DNA of 64,000 nucleotides from Lampris incognitus. Lineage: Eukaryota; Chordata; Actinopteri; Lampriformes; Lampridae. Of this stretch, positions 22,198-47,993 are shown one piece after another (within the stretch, counting starts at the first letter, position 1; the number at the start of each line of letters is the position of its first letter). A program made the position numbers and the translations under genes. The notes beneath the pieces were generated by a model. The model did no database searches, was not told the DNA's origin, and was given only the letters and a program-made list of their open reading frames with translations. The stretch is from positions 102,936,584 through 103,000,583 of the forward strand of contig NC_079212.1 of the NCBI RefSeq assembly GCF_029633865.1, written 5' to 3'.

Positions 22198-23400
22198 CTT
22201 CAGACACCCTGCTCCTCCTCTTCTTCTCTTTTCCCCCCTTCTCCATTTACTTCCTCCTTCTCTTCTTGTCCTTTTTCCTCCCTCTGATTTTGCCTCCTTC
22301 AGCCTCCTCAGCCTCCCTCCTCAGCCCCACTCCTCAGCCCCCCTCCTCAATCCAACACTTCTGGATTTCCTCTTGTAGGCCGTCCCTCGTACCATCAGTA
22401 AATCCCTGCTTTTCTGGTTCATCCTCTCTCCCCTGCTCCTCCTTCCTTCGTCTTTTTTCTTTACATCGTTTCTTTAACTCCCTCCTTCTCTCCCACTTCT
22501 CTCGCCCTGTCCTTGAACTTCCTCAATTCCAAGAACTGCTGATTGCGCAATGTGACACATCCTGTATGATTTAGAACACAGCCCATATCTGTCTGCAACT
22601 GTATAAAGAAGTGTAGGCTATGAAGAGTTTATAAATCAAAAGATTGCACAATTATACAATTGTTTAAAGAATTGTATGAAGTCAAAGTCAGTAATATTAA
22701 ATAATTGATTTGCATTATACAACATGGACCAATATTCGAAAATAAGTTAAAACCATTGGATATCAAATTACTATTAATGATACACGTACTTTATCAAATT
22801 CTGTGTTGTGATGTGAATGGACCCATCAACATCAGTAAAGAAAAACACCAGTAACTGTTGTACTTTTTTTATTAACGCTGCAGAACTGCCATAACAAACA
22901 AACACACGTGATATAATTCTACTGTAAAAAGGATATACTCGGATTTATCTTATAGCACTTATCATTCTTATATTCTCTTAATATTAATGCAGGTTACATG
23001 TTCAGTTACATGGAATTAATAGTGCGGCAGTCTAAAATGATTTCTCTTAAACTATTAATTAGAATCCCAAAGTGGTACACAGGGTTTGCAATGGCAGGTC
23101 TCCTTCCAGGTAGCCAAGGTTTAGTAGGAAGAATATATGGCTATGATGATTTCTGGCCAATATGAATGATTAAGAATCCTACATGTAAGTCTACAGTAAA
23201 AATGACATTTCTCATTAAACATTGAATTGTATTCAGTGTTTCAGTAAAACAGTAAATAATAGACGTCATTTTAATATGACTTCTCAAATAAAGTTCATTT
23301 AGGTTAGTTGGATTGAGAATAGTATTCACTATAGTTCCCTTGTGCACACTTGAACCCTGATACTTTCTAAGTTATCTCTGGTAAATGCACATTCAACAAA
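22198..23400. other. Intergenic: CT-rich tract then A/T-rich unassigned DNA
   Basis: 22198-22530 is strongly pyrimidine-biased (CTCCTCCTCTTC-type words), giving a spurious 102-codon frame. The rest shows no gene or repeat that I recognise. Confidence 0.6.

Positions 23401-23404
<4 letters not shown>

Positions 23405-23446
<42 letters not shown>
23405..23446. repeat. (AT)n microsatellite
   Basis: About 21 perfect AT units immediately beside the Tc1 relic. Confidence 0.97.
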
Positions 23447-23449
<3 letters not shown>

Positions 23450-23460
23450 GATGGGTGACA

Positions 23461-24202
23461 AATTAAAGGAAAAGCCAACATAAAGTGTTTTAGTAAGGTG
23501 TTGGGCCACCACGAGCCTCCAGAACAGCGTCAATGCTCCTTGGCACAGATTCTACAAGTGTCTGAACTCTACTGGAGGGATGAACCCCATTCTTCCAAAA
23601 GATATTCCCTCGTTTGGTGTTTTGATGATGGTGGTGGAGAGCGCTGTCTAACACGTTGATTCAAAACCTCCCATAGATGTTCAATCGGGTTGCAATCTGG
23701 TGACTGAAGGCCACATGATTTACATCAGTTTCATACTCATCAAACCATTCAGTGACCCCCTTGTGCCCTGTGGATGGGGGCATTGTCATCTTGGAAGGGA
23801 CCACTCCCATCAGGATAGAAATGTCTCATCATTGGATAAAGGTGATCACTCAGAATCCCTTTGTAATGATTTGCAGTGACCCTTCCCTCTAAAGCAGGGG
23901 TGGGCAATCTTATCCAAAAAGGGCCAGTGTGGGTGAAGGTTTTCATTCCAACCAAGCAGTTACACACTGATCCCACTAATCAACCAGTAGAATCTTTGCT
24001 GAGGAACTTGATTAGGAGACACAGGTGTGTAATTGCTTGGTTGGAACAAAAACCTTCACCCATACTGGCCCTTTCTGGATAAGATTGCCCACCCCTGCTC
24101 TAAAGGGACAAGTGGAACTAAACCATGGCAGAAAAACGCCCCCCACAGCATAACAGAGCCCCCACACCCCCACACTGTAGGGGTCATGCATTCAGGTTGT
24201 CA

Positions 24203-24204
<2 letters not shown>
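23461..24204 (-). mobile_element. Tc1-like transposon relic, split by a hAT MITE
   Basis: Complementary-strand coding shows the transposase words GILSDHLYPMMRHFYPDG and GPFQDDNAPIHRAQ (catalytic DDN motif region). The nucleotide stretch GGTGTTGGGCCACCACGAGC at 23500 is a familiar Tc1-family sequence in fish and amphibians. The element is truncated on one side by (GT)n and shows frameshifts. Confidence 0.8.
23887..24105. mobile_element. hAT-type MITE nested in the Tc1 relic, 8-bp target duplication
   Basis: 203 bp (23895-24097) with near-perfect inverted ends CAGGGGTGGGCAATCTTATC / complement. CTCTAAAG is duplicated exactly at 23887-23894 and 24098-24105. Removing it and one duplication restores continuous Tc1 sequence (CCCTTCCCTCTAAAG then GGACAAGTGG). 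Confidence 0.93.
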
Positions 24205-24281
<77 letters not shown>

Positions 24282-24482
24282 CTTCGGTTGTTAAGTCAAT
24301 TTTATTTTTATAGCCCAATATCATGTTACATGGACTTCTGCATGTATGTATGTATGTATGTATGTATGTATGTATGTATGTATGTATGTATGTATGTATG
24401 TATGTATGTATGTATGTATGTATGTATGTATGTATGTATGTGTATGTATATGTATGTATGTATGTATGTATATGTATGTATT
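24205..24482. repeat. Compound microsatellites (GT)n and (TATG)n
   Basis: (GT)n at 24205-24278, and (TATG)n at 24342-24440 continuing with interruptions to 24482. Apparent Cys-Val and Cys-Met-Tyr-Val reading frames are artefacts. Confidence 0.97.
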
Positions 24483-24544
24483 CATGCCACTGTATTGTTT
24501 ATAAGGGTGGCAATACCTACAGTCAGTTTAGACTGAAGCAGTCA

Positions 24545-24655
24545 CTTAGATGAGTGATGAAACGTTTCTCTCAATAAATGTTGTGTCCAGATGAACTGAT
24601 TCAAATTTCTGTGATTTTCTTTCCTGGATTATTGAGCATGCATAAAGACATTTGT
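24545..24655 (+). mobile_element. Dispersed repeat end (same module as 16160-16262)
   Basis: GATGAAACGTTTCTCTCAAT ... GTCCAGATGAACTGATTCAA ... TTATTGAGCATGCATAAAGA. Nearly identical to the copy at 16160. Confidence 0.7.
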
Positions 24656-24846
24656 GCATGGATGTATGTTTATATGTTCACATGAGCATTTCGGTGCTGT
24701 ATAAATGTACAAGATCCTGTGTGCGTGTCTATATAATCTATAAATCTATGTGTGGTTGTATGTGCTTGCATGTGTGCATTTAAATGCATGTGTGCGTGCT
24801 TGTGCATTTGTGTGTATATGTGTGCATGTGAGCGCATATAATCTTC

Positions 24847-38067
<13,221 letters not shown>

Positions 38068-38069
38068 GA

Positions 38070-39340
38070 TGGAGAGAGAGCAAAAGAGAGACAGAGCGAT
38101 AGAGATGAGATGATGGAGAGATGGAGAATGGAAAGACAGATGAAAAGTTAGCAGGGTGACAGGAGTATGAAGGGACAGAGATGCAGAGTGAAACGAGAAA
38201 GGAAGAGAATCTTAAACTGGAGGGTGGACGTCAGAAGGAGCTGATGAGTAAGTTTAATAACAGACCAGAGAAGGGAACAGGTGAACAGAGAATAGTGTGA
38301 GTGTAGAGAATGAGTTTGCTCTGAATGTGCAGATGAGTGAGCGAGTGAGTGATAAGAAATGAGAGAAGCAGTGGAGGGTGAAAAATGAGAGGTCTGACCC
38401 CCGATGATGTGCCCTGTGGCGTCACACAGGTCTCCTTTTAAACGTCTGTCAGGGTGGAGTCAGGGGAGGATACACCTGAGGAGTCAGGTGTCACAGAGCT
38501 TAGCAAAAAGTAGGGAGCCTAGTCACCATCAGCATCTGTTTTCTTTTCTTTCTTTTTAACTTGATCCCGTTTCATTCCCCTTTTTGTCTTTTTATGCTTC
38601 AGGTAGATCACTTTGGTGTTATGACATGAAATGCAGATCACATGTCAGATCGGGCACCACAATGTTAAGACTAAGTGAACTAACTGGCTGAACAATTTGC
38701 CCTTGATAACCCTAACAGATAAAAAAAAAAGAAAAAAGAAAACAAACATACACAAGAGAGCCACAGAGAGCACGGGTAGAGGGGATGTACTGCATATTCA
38801 TTGATGGAGAACTAACAAATAGGGTGGGGACAAACGGCAAAGGCCTTTTCACTTCAAAAGTTGAATATATCACCTTACTCTCGCCATAATCCAAACCTTA
38901 TCCTCATTTGAGATCACATGTCAATGCAAAATCTTCTGAAGACATGAAAAATACTGTTAGGGGACATGGACTGACAACCAGGAAGAATGGGATTGGTCGG
39001 TGCTAGAGGGCAGTGCTTTACTCTCTCATCCCCAACAGGCTCTGAGGTGGCAGAGTCTGTTGCACATTATTATAGCACCATTTCTATGCACAGTGTCATC
39101 CATCATAGCTCTGCAGATGGAGGACCTTCTCTTCTCTTCCAGTCAAATGCACCTACTATGCCTTGGCCTTGCTGCTCTACGTCTGACTCTGTGACTCTGT
39201 GACGTTCCCATTTTGGGGAGCGTGAGCACCAAAATGAACAGAGTTTTATTGTAAAAAAAACAAAAACAAAACAAAGTATATCTATACTAACTTAATCATA
39301 TTTACAGAGTATTTAACAGAACCATTTCAAGTTCATTTTC
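38070..39340. other. Keratin upstream region
   Basis: Purine-rich 5' flank to about 38440 containing the TATA-like word. Beyond it no gene or repeat is recognised apart from short A-runs. Confidence 0.4.
38434..38442 (-). promoter_or_regulatory. Possible TATA-like element of the keratin gene
   Basis: TTTAAAAGG on the minus strand, about 370 bp upstream of the keratin ATG. The intervening purine-rich sequence could be the 5' UTR. This is the best TATA-like word in the 5' flank, but nothing else supports the start site. Confidence 0.3.
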
Positions 39341-39342
39341 AG

Positions 39343-39775
39343 GTGGGGCAGTGGTTTGCAGTTTCCTTGCCTACCAACACAGGGATCGCTGGTTTGAATC
39401 CCCGTGTTACCTCCGGCTTAGTCGGGTGTCCCTACAAACACAATTGGCCGTGGCTGTGGGTGGGAAGCCAGATGTGGGTATATGTCCTGGTCGCTGCACT
39501 AGCGCCCTCTCTGGTTGGCCGGGGCACCTGTTCAGGGGATGGGGGAACTGGGGGGGGGGGGGGGTAGCATGAGCTCCCCACGTGCTACGTCCCCCTGGTG
39601 AAACTCCTCACTGTCAGGTGAAAAGAAGCGGCTGGTGACTCCACATGTATCGGAGGAGACGTGTGGTAGTCTGCAGCCCTCCCCGGATCGGCGGAGGGGG
39701 TGGAGCAGTGACCAGGACAACTCAGAAAATAGGGTAATTGGCCAAGTACAATTGGGGAGAAAAAAAGGGGGGGGA
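39343..39775 (+). mobile_element. tRNA-derived SINE, family 1, full-length
   Basis: Head with box-B-like GGTTTGAATCCCCGTGTTAC, same body as 35046, tail after GGCCAAGTACAATTGGGGAG. Lies between the keratin and DNase genes. Confidence 0.85.
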
Positions 39776-40379
39776 CTTTGACATAGAGGTACAGTAGCTC
39801 CTACTGATATATGAGTCATCAATTACAAGTCTCTGGTCTTCGGATGGCAGGTTGACTTTTTGAATGCTTTGTCAATTGTATATAAATATTGTCTCATGGT
39901 GGATCCCTGTACACACTGAGCTAACTGATCAGCTCCACTCCCTGTATTTATTGTTCACATGTGTGTATCAGCCCCAGACATCACAGATGTAAAAATACAT
40001 TTTGGAATCAGTTTAATTCATTTTTGGATGATTTCAGATCATTCATACATGTTCTCCAAAACATAAGATTTTCATACATGATCCATCCTCAGTTAGAATG
40101 CACATCTGTTTGTCCACTGCTTATACAGATAGAAGTATGCTTCTCATTCCTGTGGTATGAATACACATACCAGATAGACTGTTCTGTTGCTAACACACAC
40201 AAAATAATGTTATTTGATGCAATTTGATTTTATAGTTTGGTCTGAATTCTCTGTAAAATTGTGATTTTTCACTTCTCCAGCCGTCGTCTCTTGGTTCCTG
40301 TCTGGGATGTACAGGAAGAATGCATCTTCTTATTCAGCTCTGGTGCATTCTGCTCATTTTTCTGCCATTGTTTTGGAGC

Positions 40380-40399
40380 TTATTTCTTCTTCAGTGGTC
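40380..40399 (-). CDS. Predicted 20-nt terminal coding exon of the DNase gene
   Basis: The preceding exon ends KKKRG with a GTATTTTT donor at 40534. The acceptor TTGCAG at 40400 joins in phase to code GPLKKK and a TAA. The splice echoes the KKK motifs of the preceding exon and removes an uncharged readthrough tail that would end KKPFLTAVQ at 40470. Both ends are possible from sequence; the spliced form looks better because of the motif match. Confidence 0.55.
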
Positions 40400-43300
40400 C
40401 TGCAAGAGTTTCATTTTCAAAGAAAGCAAAACAAGACAGAAATGGATGGTGTTTTGGAACAAACCTCTGCTATTGTACAGCTGTGAGGAAAGGTTTTTTT
40501 GACAAAGTGTAAAGAATGCAATAGGGAAAAATACCTCTCTTCTTCTTTGGTCCTGGGACATCAGTCTGAAATGGTCCTCCAAGGGCAGCCTTCCTCTGTG
40601 GTGTGGGAACATCCTTTTTTTTCACTGGCCCTGAAACATGCTTGTTTCCTGCTCCTGAAGCACCTCTCTTTTTTGAAGGGTTGGGGGGTCTCCTCTTTTG
40701 TATTGGCCTCTGTACGCCCGTCTTTTTGGGCGCATTACTCCTCAGCATCACCTCCACAGGGTAGTGGTCACTGATGCTAAGAGCCTGGAACAGAAATGAA
40801 TACAGATCTTTTGGAAAGAAAGATTAACATTGAAAAAAAAAAATGAAAAAAAAAGAACAGCTTGCAATGGATATTGTTTCCATACAAGAAAAAAGTCCGT
40901 TAACCGTTTGTTTTCTTTAAGGTAATTCTAGCCAGCACCTCCCAAAAAGGGTGCATTAGCAATGAAAAGATAACTGGCAAGTAAAGAATACAACTGATTT
41001 CTCGATTGGTCACCTGTCTTAAGATATCTACTGCTACTACTATTACTTCCGGCTGCTCTAACATGAGCTGCCCCTTTAATATAATTGTTCCTAATCCTGT
41101 CCTTCTTCATCACTCCCAACGAAAATCTTAGCATCTTCAACCCCGCCTCCTGTCTTTTTGTCAGTGCCACCATCTTCAAACCATATAACATAGCTGGTCT
41201 CACAACCATCTTGTAAACCTTCCCTTTGACTGGTACCCTTCTTTTGCAAATCACTCCTGACACTCTTCTCCACCCACTCCACCCTGCCTGCACTTGCTTC
41301 TTCACCTCGCTTCCACACCCCCTGTTACTTTGAAGAATTGACCCCATATACCAGCCAAATATTCGAATACCGTGTAGGATCTCATATTTGTATTGTAAAT
41401 CTGACGTGTAGAACCAAATCTCCCATGGTTACATCATAAACAGATGCATCCTATGGCTTCTTACAGCTAAATTGTTTATCAAATTGAGCATAGCGTTGGT
41501 TCAGGCAGGCCACGAAGTCAGGCTGAGCTCACAATCCCAGTTACATCAGCTGATAGCAGGTGATCTCAAAGCCAGGAAGGAAATCAGCTGAGCCATCAAG
41601 CTGATGGCTCAGCTGATTTCCTTCTATGCATCCAATTGGCAAATCTCATACAGAGCGCCTTATTTAAACTGCTTTAGGCTGCCTACCTTTCCTGCTTCCT
41701 CTGCAATCTGCTCTGCATCCCGCCTCCTCCCCAGCTCCTCCTTTTCATGCTGTGTCTGATTTCATCGGTGTGATTACTGTTGTCATTGATGCCTGCTCTG
41801 TTCTGTACCCTATGGGCGAGCATCTTGCTGCTGCTCTCCCTGCCTTAGGCTTTCCACATATGCATATGGAAGGGCAGGGAGGTCCCAGAAAAGAGCCATA
41901 CTGCCAAATATAACTTACTGCAGATGGCAATAAACATTTTCTTTGACTAAAGTGGTCTTGACTGAACTAGTCTTACCATGTCATCAGTCAGATGGAAGGC
42001 TTTCTGGAAGTTGAAAGGCTTGGCTGAGCTGGGGATAACAGCTTTCAACATTGTTTCACCATACAACACAATCCTGTTGACAGAAAATATAAATACAAAG
42101 TAAAAACCCTTTCCGATTCTGTATTTGCTCTCAGCCACCCCCCACCAAAAAAAATAAAATAAAAAATAGTGTGGTTGGTATTTTACTTTCAAAAGTACAG
42201 CCCCAGTTACATAAGCTATAATGGTATATCTTTTTTTTAAAGTAAATTAAGACATGTTTGTCATAAATTTCAAGCATTTTCTGCTAATGCTGTCAACGAG
42301 GCTAAAAGAAACCTCTTGCAGAATTTTCCAACTCTAGAAGACGGAGTGCAGAAATAAGAAAATCAATAAATATAGAATTAAAAAAAGAAGTAAATTGAAT
42401 ATATTGATTAAGCTGCAAAATAATTTAGAAATATAGTGGGGGAGTCCGGGTAGTGTAGCAGTCTATTCCGTTGCCTACCAACACGGGGATCCCAGTTCGA
42501 ATCCCCGTGTTACCTCCAGCTTGGTCGGGTGTCCCTACAGATGCAATTGGCCGTGTCTGTGGGTGGGAAGCCAGATGTGGATATGTGTCCTGGTTGCTAC
42601 ACTAGTGCCTCCACTGGTGGGTGGGGGCGCCTGTTCGGGGGGGGGGGGGGGTTGGGAGAATAGCGTGATCCTCCCAACGTGCTACGTCCCCCTGGCGAAA
42701 CTGCTAACTGTCAGGTGAAAAGAAGCGGCTGATGACTCCACATGTATCAGAGGAGGCATGTGGTAGTCTGCAGTCCTCCTTGGATCGGCAGAGGGGGTGA
42801 AGCAGTGAGCGGAAGGCTCGGAAGAGTGGGGTAATTGGCCAAGTACAATTAGGGAGAAAAAAAAAGGGGGGGTATAGATTTGTGTGAATTAGAATTTATT
42901 TATTTATTTATTTATTTATTTTGCTTTCCATCTGCCAGCATCTGACCATGAGGCGAGGCAAAGCACCAATGCTTTGATATCTATGATATCTAAACACTGC
43001 TGCTGGATCTACCATATGGGCAACCTGGGCACGTGTCCAGAGGCCCCTGAGCACAAAAGGGCCCTCGTTGATGGGAGGAAGAAAAAAAAAAGTATGCATT
43101 TATTTTTTACATTGAACTCCACTTAAATATGACAGAAAATTTGACCCATTCTCTTGTTCTGGATAATTATCCAATCAGAATGAAATAAAAGTTGTTTCCA
43201 AGAAAATTAAGTCACACGATTTTATTGGTGAGATGGCTGGGCAAGGGGTGAGTGGTAAGCAAGCAGCAATGCTAGTGGCTAATGCTAATGGTCAAGGTGT

Positions 43301-45236
43301 GTGGGCATAGAGAGCAGGGGGCTTACATTGATCAAGTTCAGTTTTTCTCAAGTCAAGTTGAGGTTAAAAACTGTGGCATTAATTTTTACCTGACCCACTA
43401 TCAGTTAGGTTGTATCAGTGAGAAGTGTATGGGATAACTTCCTAAGCAGCAGAAAATGGACGGCATTAACCAAAAGCCCAGAGGGGCTGCCAAAAGAAAG
43501 ACTAGAAAGGAAAAGGAAGTGAAGAAGTGAGCACAATAAAAAAAAGTCCCAATAATAAGTAGCTTTTTCAAAAAAGCTAAACAAAGTGAAGAAGATGGCA
43601 TTCTGATATGATGGCGAATATTGAGCTAGCTAGCAGTAAGGATAGCCTGGAAGCGTCTACTGATGGTTGCAGCGATTCACAGTGGATTACAGAGTTTGAG
43701 AAGAAAAAGCCATGAAAGAAGAACTTCTAAAGGTAAGAACAATTTGATAATGCTGTCTGTGCACTGAGCAGTATTATCTGTTGTGATTGTGTGTTGCTGT
43801 ATATTTGGTGGATGAGTTTATTTGATATGCTGTTTGCATAACGTATATGGCACCACTGTGGTGTGATGTTGCTAAATTGTGTTGGAGTCGGTCTGTCAAG
43901 TTGATTATTTGTTGGCTTTTGCAATTCTGTGTGAAGTTGCCTAGTTCACGTAGTGAGCCTTATTTTGAAACCTGCATTCAGCTGTGCTGTGTGATTACCT
44001 TAGGATGGCATTATTGTTAGCCAGTCACATTATTATGTATCAGTAATAACTGGTGTGCTGTCTGCTTGGATGGTTTTCGGTGAACACACATATTGCCATA
44101 GTGTAGAGTCATACATTGCCTTTGGGTGATTTAATCCATTGTTTCCTTGTCTTGTGATTTGTGAGTGAAATGGCAGTACTTGGTCTATTGAACTGTATCG
44201 ACATACCTGTTCAGCTGGACTGGTTATTCAGCCTTGGACCATTAGGTGTGGGATTATGGTGTGATAGATTTCACATGCCAGCTTGACTGGAAGCTCAAAA
44301 TAATTAAGGTGGAGTTTAATGGCTGCATGGGGTGGGCGTGGTGTGTGTGTGGGCGGTGGGTGGTGGTGGTGGGAGGTGGGGGGGGTATGAGTTTCAGTGC
44401 CCAGGGGCCCCAGGGGGTACTAATCCAGCCTTGCTAAACACTGCAATGTTTCAGTTGTAATGTATATGTTTTATTGCTGCTCTCAAAGTATATTCTAATG
44501 CACTTTTCATAAAAGCTTAACAAAAAGCTTTCACAGAAGCTCACATAGTTGCAAGAATTCAAAATGTCATATGTTACCTGTCATAGGTGTGGTCATTGCA
44601 GTTGCAAGCTGTGGTGTCAACATCATCACCTATGAGCCAATGGTAGTTGACATCAGAGCGGATGCGGATCTCTCCCATCTTCCTCTTAGAGATGTAACAT
44701 CCATCTGCATTAAAGTCCCCCAAGATCATGATATTCTGAAGAGAAAACACCACCGTTTGATAAGAACGTATAAAATGGGCTATATGAAGACCTTGATAGC
44801 TTTAACAACTTTCTTGAGCTATAGACTGCCATGTGCTTTCAGATAGCACTTACTTCTTCAAACACACACACACAAACACACTGAAAAAAGCAGCCATGTC
44901 TATGTATTGATCAATGCATAGACAAGAAATGGCAGCTTTTTTCAGCCCATGAAAAGATTAATTATCCATAACACATCTAAAAAAATGATATAATCTCTTC
45001 TGCTTCTTCCTTAACTTCCCAGACATGATATGAATATTACTAGCAATCACACTACAGCCACTTATACAAATAACATTCACAGTAGAAGTAAACCATGGAA
45101 TCGAAGCATCTAACCTACATCAGTTCTCCATTTTTTCCTGATAGCCTGGACCACATCATCCAGCTCATCCAGCTCCTTCTCCGAGTCCTCTGGCTTCGTG
45201 TGAACTGGGATCAGCACTAAGTCGTCAACAACTAAC

Positions 45237-45335
<99 letters not shown>

Positions 45336-47909
45336 CAGTGGGTGGGAAGACAGACAAATGGATTGAAAGATGGATGGAAAGAGAAAAAGAAACTAACAAA
45401 CTAAAAACAAAGGAAAAAGGTAGCTTTATGGCATAAAGGACACTACGACCACCACCACCACCACTACTACTACTACTTTCAGCTGCTTCTCTTAGAGGTT
45501 GCCACAGCGGATCATCCGTTTCCATCTCTTCCTGTCCTCTGCATCTTCCTCTCTCACGCCAGCCACCTGCACATCCTTCCTGACCACATCCATAAACCTC
45601 ATCTTTGGCCTTCCTCTTCTCCTCTTCCCTGGCAGCTCCATCTTCAGCCTCCTTCTCTCAAAATGCCCAACATCTCTCCTCCACACATGTTCAAACCATC
45701 TCAATCTTGCCTCTCTTCCTTTGTCTCCAAACCGTCCAACCTGAGCAGTCCCTCTAATATAATAATTCCTAATCCTGTCTTTCTTCGTCACTCCCAATGA
45801 AAACTTAGCATCTTCAATTCTGCCACCTCCAGCTCCGCTTCCTGTCTTTTGGCATGTGCCATGATCTCCAAACCATAAAACATAGCTGGTTTAACTACCA
45901 TCTTTTAAACCTTCCCTTTAACTCTTGCTGGTACCCTTCTGTCACAAATCACTCCTGACACTCTTCTCCACCCACTCCACCCTGCCTGCACTCTCTTCTT
46001 CACCTCTCTTCTTCACTCCCCAATACTTTGAACAGCTGACCCCAAGTATTTAAACTCATCCACCTTTGTCTCCTCTAGTCCTTGCATCCTCACCATTCTG
46101 TTGTCCTCCCTCTCAAATACACATATGTATTCCATATTGCTCTAACTGACTTTCATTCCTCTCCTCTCGAGTGCATACTTCAACTTCTCCAGGCTCTCCT
46201 CAATCTGCTCCATACTCTGTCACTACTGATCAGAATGTCATCCACGAACATTATAGTCCATGGAGACTTCTGCCTGATTTCGTCCGTCACCCTGTCCATC
46301 ACCATTGCAAACAAGGGCTCAGAACTGATCCTTAATGTAATCCCACCTCCACCTTGAACCAATTCGTCATTCCTACCACACACCTCACCACTGTCACACT
46401 GCCCTTATACATACACTGCCCTCTTTTGGCATATGCTTTTTCTAAATCCATAAAGACACCATGTAACTCCTTCTCTTCTCTCCATCAACATTCTCAAAGA
46501 AAACATCCCATCTATAGTGCTCTTTCCTGGCATGAAACCATACTGCTGCTCACTAATCATCACCTCTCTTCTTAACCTAGCTTCCACCACTCTTTCCCAT
46601 ATCTTTATGCTGTGGCTGATCAACCTTAGTCCTCTGCAGTTACTACAGCTCTGCACATCACCCTTATTCTTGAAAATTGTTACCAGTACACTTCTTCTCC
46701 ACTCCTCAGGCATCCTCTCACTTTCCAAGATTGTGTTAAACAATTTAGTTTAAAACTCCACTGCCATCTCTCCTAAACATCTCCATGCCACAGGTATCTC
46801 ATCGGGAACAACCACCTTTCCACTCTTCATCTTTTTCATAACTGCCCTCTCTTCCTCTTTGATAATCCATCACACTTCCTAATTCCCTATCCCCACATCA
46901 TCCAGCCTTCTCTCTCTGTCATGGTCTTCATTCATCAGCCCCTGAAAGTACTTCTTCTACCTTCTCATAACACTCTCCTCACTTGTCAGCATATTTCCAT
47001 CTCTATTCTTCATCACCCGAACCTGCTGCACATCCTTCACAGCTCGCTCCCTCTGTCTACCCAATCAGCACAAGTCTTTTTCTCCTCCCTCAGTGTCTAA
47101 ACTTTCATACAGCTCACCATATGCCTTTTCCTTAGCCTTCAACACCTCCCTCTTCGCTTTATGCTGCATCTCCTTGTACTCCTGTCTACTTTTTTCATCT
47201 CTCTGACTATCCCACTTTTTTTCTCAACCTCTCTCTCTGTATACTTCCCTGTACTTCATTCCACCATCAAGTCTCCTCGTCTTCCTTCCTCTGTCCAGAT
47301 GACACACCAAATACCTTCTAAGCTGTTTCCCTCACTATTTCTGCAGTGGTTGTCCAGCCATCCGCAACTCTTCACTATCACCCAGTGCATGTTTTAAACT
47401 CCTGCCTGAACTCCACACAAGTCTTCCTTCTTCAACTTCCACCATATAATCCTTGGATCTACTTTCACTCGCTTCCTCTTCTTGATCTTCAAAATCATCC
47501 TACAGACCATCATTTGATTCTTCCTAGCTATGTTCTCCCCTGTCACCACCTTGCAGTATCCAATCCCTTTCAGATTTCACCTCCTGCATAAGATATAGTC
47601 CACCTGTGTGCACCTTCCTCCACTCTTATACGTCACCCTGTGTTCCTCCCTCTTCTTGAAATACATATTCACCACAGCCATTTCCATTCTTTTTGCAAAA
47701 ACCACCATTATCTGTCCTTCGGTATTCATTTCCTTGACACCATACATACACCTCTTTTCCTTTATATACTTCACATTAACACACACTGGTACCTGTCATT
47801 TGACAAGAGAAACGAAGGATGTAGGGTTCTCTAGAAAAGGCATCCTCATCTCCAGGTTGATTATCTTCATACTGGTAGCAGTCTGTTAACTGCACCTCAT
47901 TCTCTCTGT

Positions 47910-47993
<84 letters not shown>

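Noticed and set aside
24205-24482. CRISPR-like array
   Set aside because: Plain di- and tetranucleotide microsatellites with no spacers, in a vertebrate genome.
24033-24536. 167-codon plus-strand ORF with long Cys-Val and Met-Tyr-Val runs
   Set aside because: Translation of (GT)n and (TATG)n microsatellites.
42443-42560. tRNA gene
   Set aside because: Box A/B-like words and a GTTCGAATCCC motif occur, but no cloverleaf is evident and the same head occurs in several SINE copies.
46180-46575. Host gene from the FVDD-containing ORF
   Set aside because: Part of the decayed RTE LINE reverse transcriptase.
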